A stretch of DNA of 10,000 nucleotides, from the NCBI GenBank assembly GCA_015478945.1, contig JABUQX010141955.1, forward strand, positions 2,501 through 12,500, given 5' to 3'. Position numbers and translations under genes: made by a program. Shown here in pieces: positions 7,750-10,000 of the stretch (within the stretch, counting starts at the first letter, position 1; each line of letters opens with the position of its first letter). The notes under the pieces are model-generated. The model was given only the letters and a program-made list of their open reading frames with translations, ran no database searches and was not told where the DNA came from. The stretch is from Trachelipus rathkii (taxonomy: Eukaryota > Arthropoda > Malacostraca > Isopoda > Trachelipodidae).

Positions 7750-7941
7750 TCAAGGTATCCAGAGATACGTCTCCCATATAAAATTATGAAAGATCTCGTG
7801 ATCCTGGGAAACATTTTCTTCTCTTGATATTCGAAGGTATTCGACAGAGTCCGGCACAATGCTTTGATTTCTGAATCTTTTTATTTCTTTATCTGCCCTT
7901 CTCTTGGCAGCCTTCTTTCTACTCTTCTTTCCGGCCTTTCT
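7750..7941 (-). other. Unassigned open frame, 63 codons, no start codon
   Basis: On the - strand a frame runs from just after a TAG (7942-7944) to a TGA (7750-7752) with no ATG near its start. It opens with a basic stretch, RKAGKKSRKKAAKRRADKE, then reads SIVPDSVEYLRISREEN and ends in FIWETYLWIP. The mixed, balanced second half looks more protein-like than most frames here. The AG just upstream could be a splice acceptor, but no pyrimidine tract precedes it. The Lys/Arg run follows from purine-rich DNA. It could be a final exon, a transposon fragment or chance; I recognise no family. Confidence 0.2.
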
Positions 7942-7944
7942 CTA

Positions 7945-8475
7945 TAGTATCTATTGTAGGTGGCCACTGTTCATACCCTAAATCTATCATACCCTAAGGG
8001 TCTTATCCCAATTTCTTTTTTTTTTCAATATTCATTATTAATCTTCTACCCCTTCCTTCATCACTTATACATTATTTTGATAACGATTACACATTTCACT
8101 TCTAAAAACAACCCACTCAACTTCAATGCCATTGAGGAGAGCCTCGGAGAAATTGACCACTGATAGTTTTCTCTTTCTCGTAATTTCAACTGGGGAACAG
8201 AAAAACATGAATGAATGCATGTCAATATGTCCCAAAAACTTAGTTTCTTCATCATTCTACCATCAATCTACTTCACAAAATCTACCTCACAACCACAACA
8301 TCATTTTATTAGCCATAAATAAAACCATCTTCTGTCTTTAATATTCTTGGTATCTTCTTGTCTTTTGGTCTTATTCTGAAAGGATCACATTGTTCTCTTC
8401 ACAAAACAAGTTTCTAAAAGATTTACAAGGGTTTTCTCTGAATTTCTTCAGAGTACCACAGATACTTTCTCTAAA
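7945..8475. other. No recognisable gene
   Basis: Short open frames (8126-8341 +, 8061-8255 -) show no recognised domain. A short direct repeat, TCATACCCTAA, occurs at 7971-7981 and 7987-7997. Otherwise I see nothing. Confidence 0.5.
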
Positions 8476-8728
<253 letters not shown>

Positions 8729-8815
8729 TTCACAATTCTCCGGCTCTTACAGACTCCTTAAAATCTCTCATCCTATGGAAATGTTGAATTACTCTTTGTA
8801 AAAATCCTTCTTTGA

Positions 8816-9751
<936 letters not shown>

Positions 9752-9855
9752 AGTGATGATGTGTTGATGATAGATTCTGTTTGCGGGTGTTGTGTGGCAA
9801 GAAACGAATTCCTGAATATATATAAAAAATTAATTTACATACATAAAAGGTTAAT

Positions 9856-9881
9856 GCATATGTATATATATACATATATGC
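9856..9881. repeat. Near-perfect 26-bp palindrome
   Basis: GCATATGTATATATATACAT followed by ATATGC reads almost the same on the other strand, with one AT step out of register. It stands in the short unique segment between the AT mosaic and the terminal AT run and could form a small cruciform. Confidence 0.7.
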
Positions 9882-9969
9882 TTTATGCAAAATATTATAA
9901 AAATATATGTATATAAAAATTCTAATGCTTTAAGAGGATTTTTGGAAAATATTAAAATATTAAAATATT

Positions 9970-9971
<2 letters not shown>

Positions 9972-10000
<29 letters not shown>
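9972..10000. repeat. (TA)n microsatellite, runs off the window
   Basis: Pure TA from 9972 to the window end; its full length is unknown. Confidence 0.95.

Noticed and set aside
6774..7860. GTGCCGGACTCT shared in opposite orientation near 6774 and 7850
   Set aside because: A 12-base match is expected by chance several times in 10 kb, and the flanks do not match.
7971..7997. Two CCCTAA hexamers, recalling animal telomere repeat
   Set aside because: Only two copies, 16 bases apart inside a different short repeat; no telomeric array.

Overview
This is an AT-rich, repeat-dense stretch of animal nuclear DNA with no intact gene that I can support. Long AT, TAA, CTT and TTG microsatellites, decayed transposons of several classes, a tRNA-derived SINE-like repeat and the absence of bacterial-style operons all point to a metazoan. 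The combination fits a mollusc, perhaps a cephalopod such as octopus. That placement is inference; nothing here fixes the species.

Layout. Positions 1-2376 hold the decayed pol region of a Ty3/Gypsy-type LTR retrotransposon on the + strand: reverse transcriptase, RNase H and integrase in normal order, broken by many frameshifts and stops. It runs off the left edge and ends at a TTA/AT microsatellite (2377-2600). Positions 2682-2960 on the - strand may hold the C-terminal end of a Tigger/pogo-like transposase (weak). Positions 3000-4500 contain nothing recognisable. Positions 4518-4652 and 4828-4920 (+) are two stretches with splice-like borders and open frames that could be exons, without a recognised product. 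A degenerate SINE-like segment follows at about 4945-5051, then a very AT-rich spacer. A compound TTG/CTT microsatellite (5591-5821) abuts the truncated end of a BED-finger hAT transposase pseudogene lying on the - strand (5823-6858).

A near-perfect 267-bp tandem duplication follows (6864-7396). Each copy carries a tRNA-like Pol III promoter pair (A box and B box), and the second copy continues into an A-rich end at about 7449. Beyond lie an ACTGC pentamer repeat (7473-7530), an unexplained lysine/arginine-rich open frame on the - strand (7750-7941), unassigned DNA, a GC-rich segment directly in front of a pure TAA repeat (8476-8728), and nearly 1 kb of interleaved AT/TAA repeat (8818-9745). 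The window ends inside another AT run.

The parts do not form a working system. This is a transposon graveyard in which several fragments end exactly at microsatellites. The two signals most worth checking are the recent 267-bp tandem duplication carrying Pol III promoter boxes and the possible exon pair near 4.5-4.9 kb.
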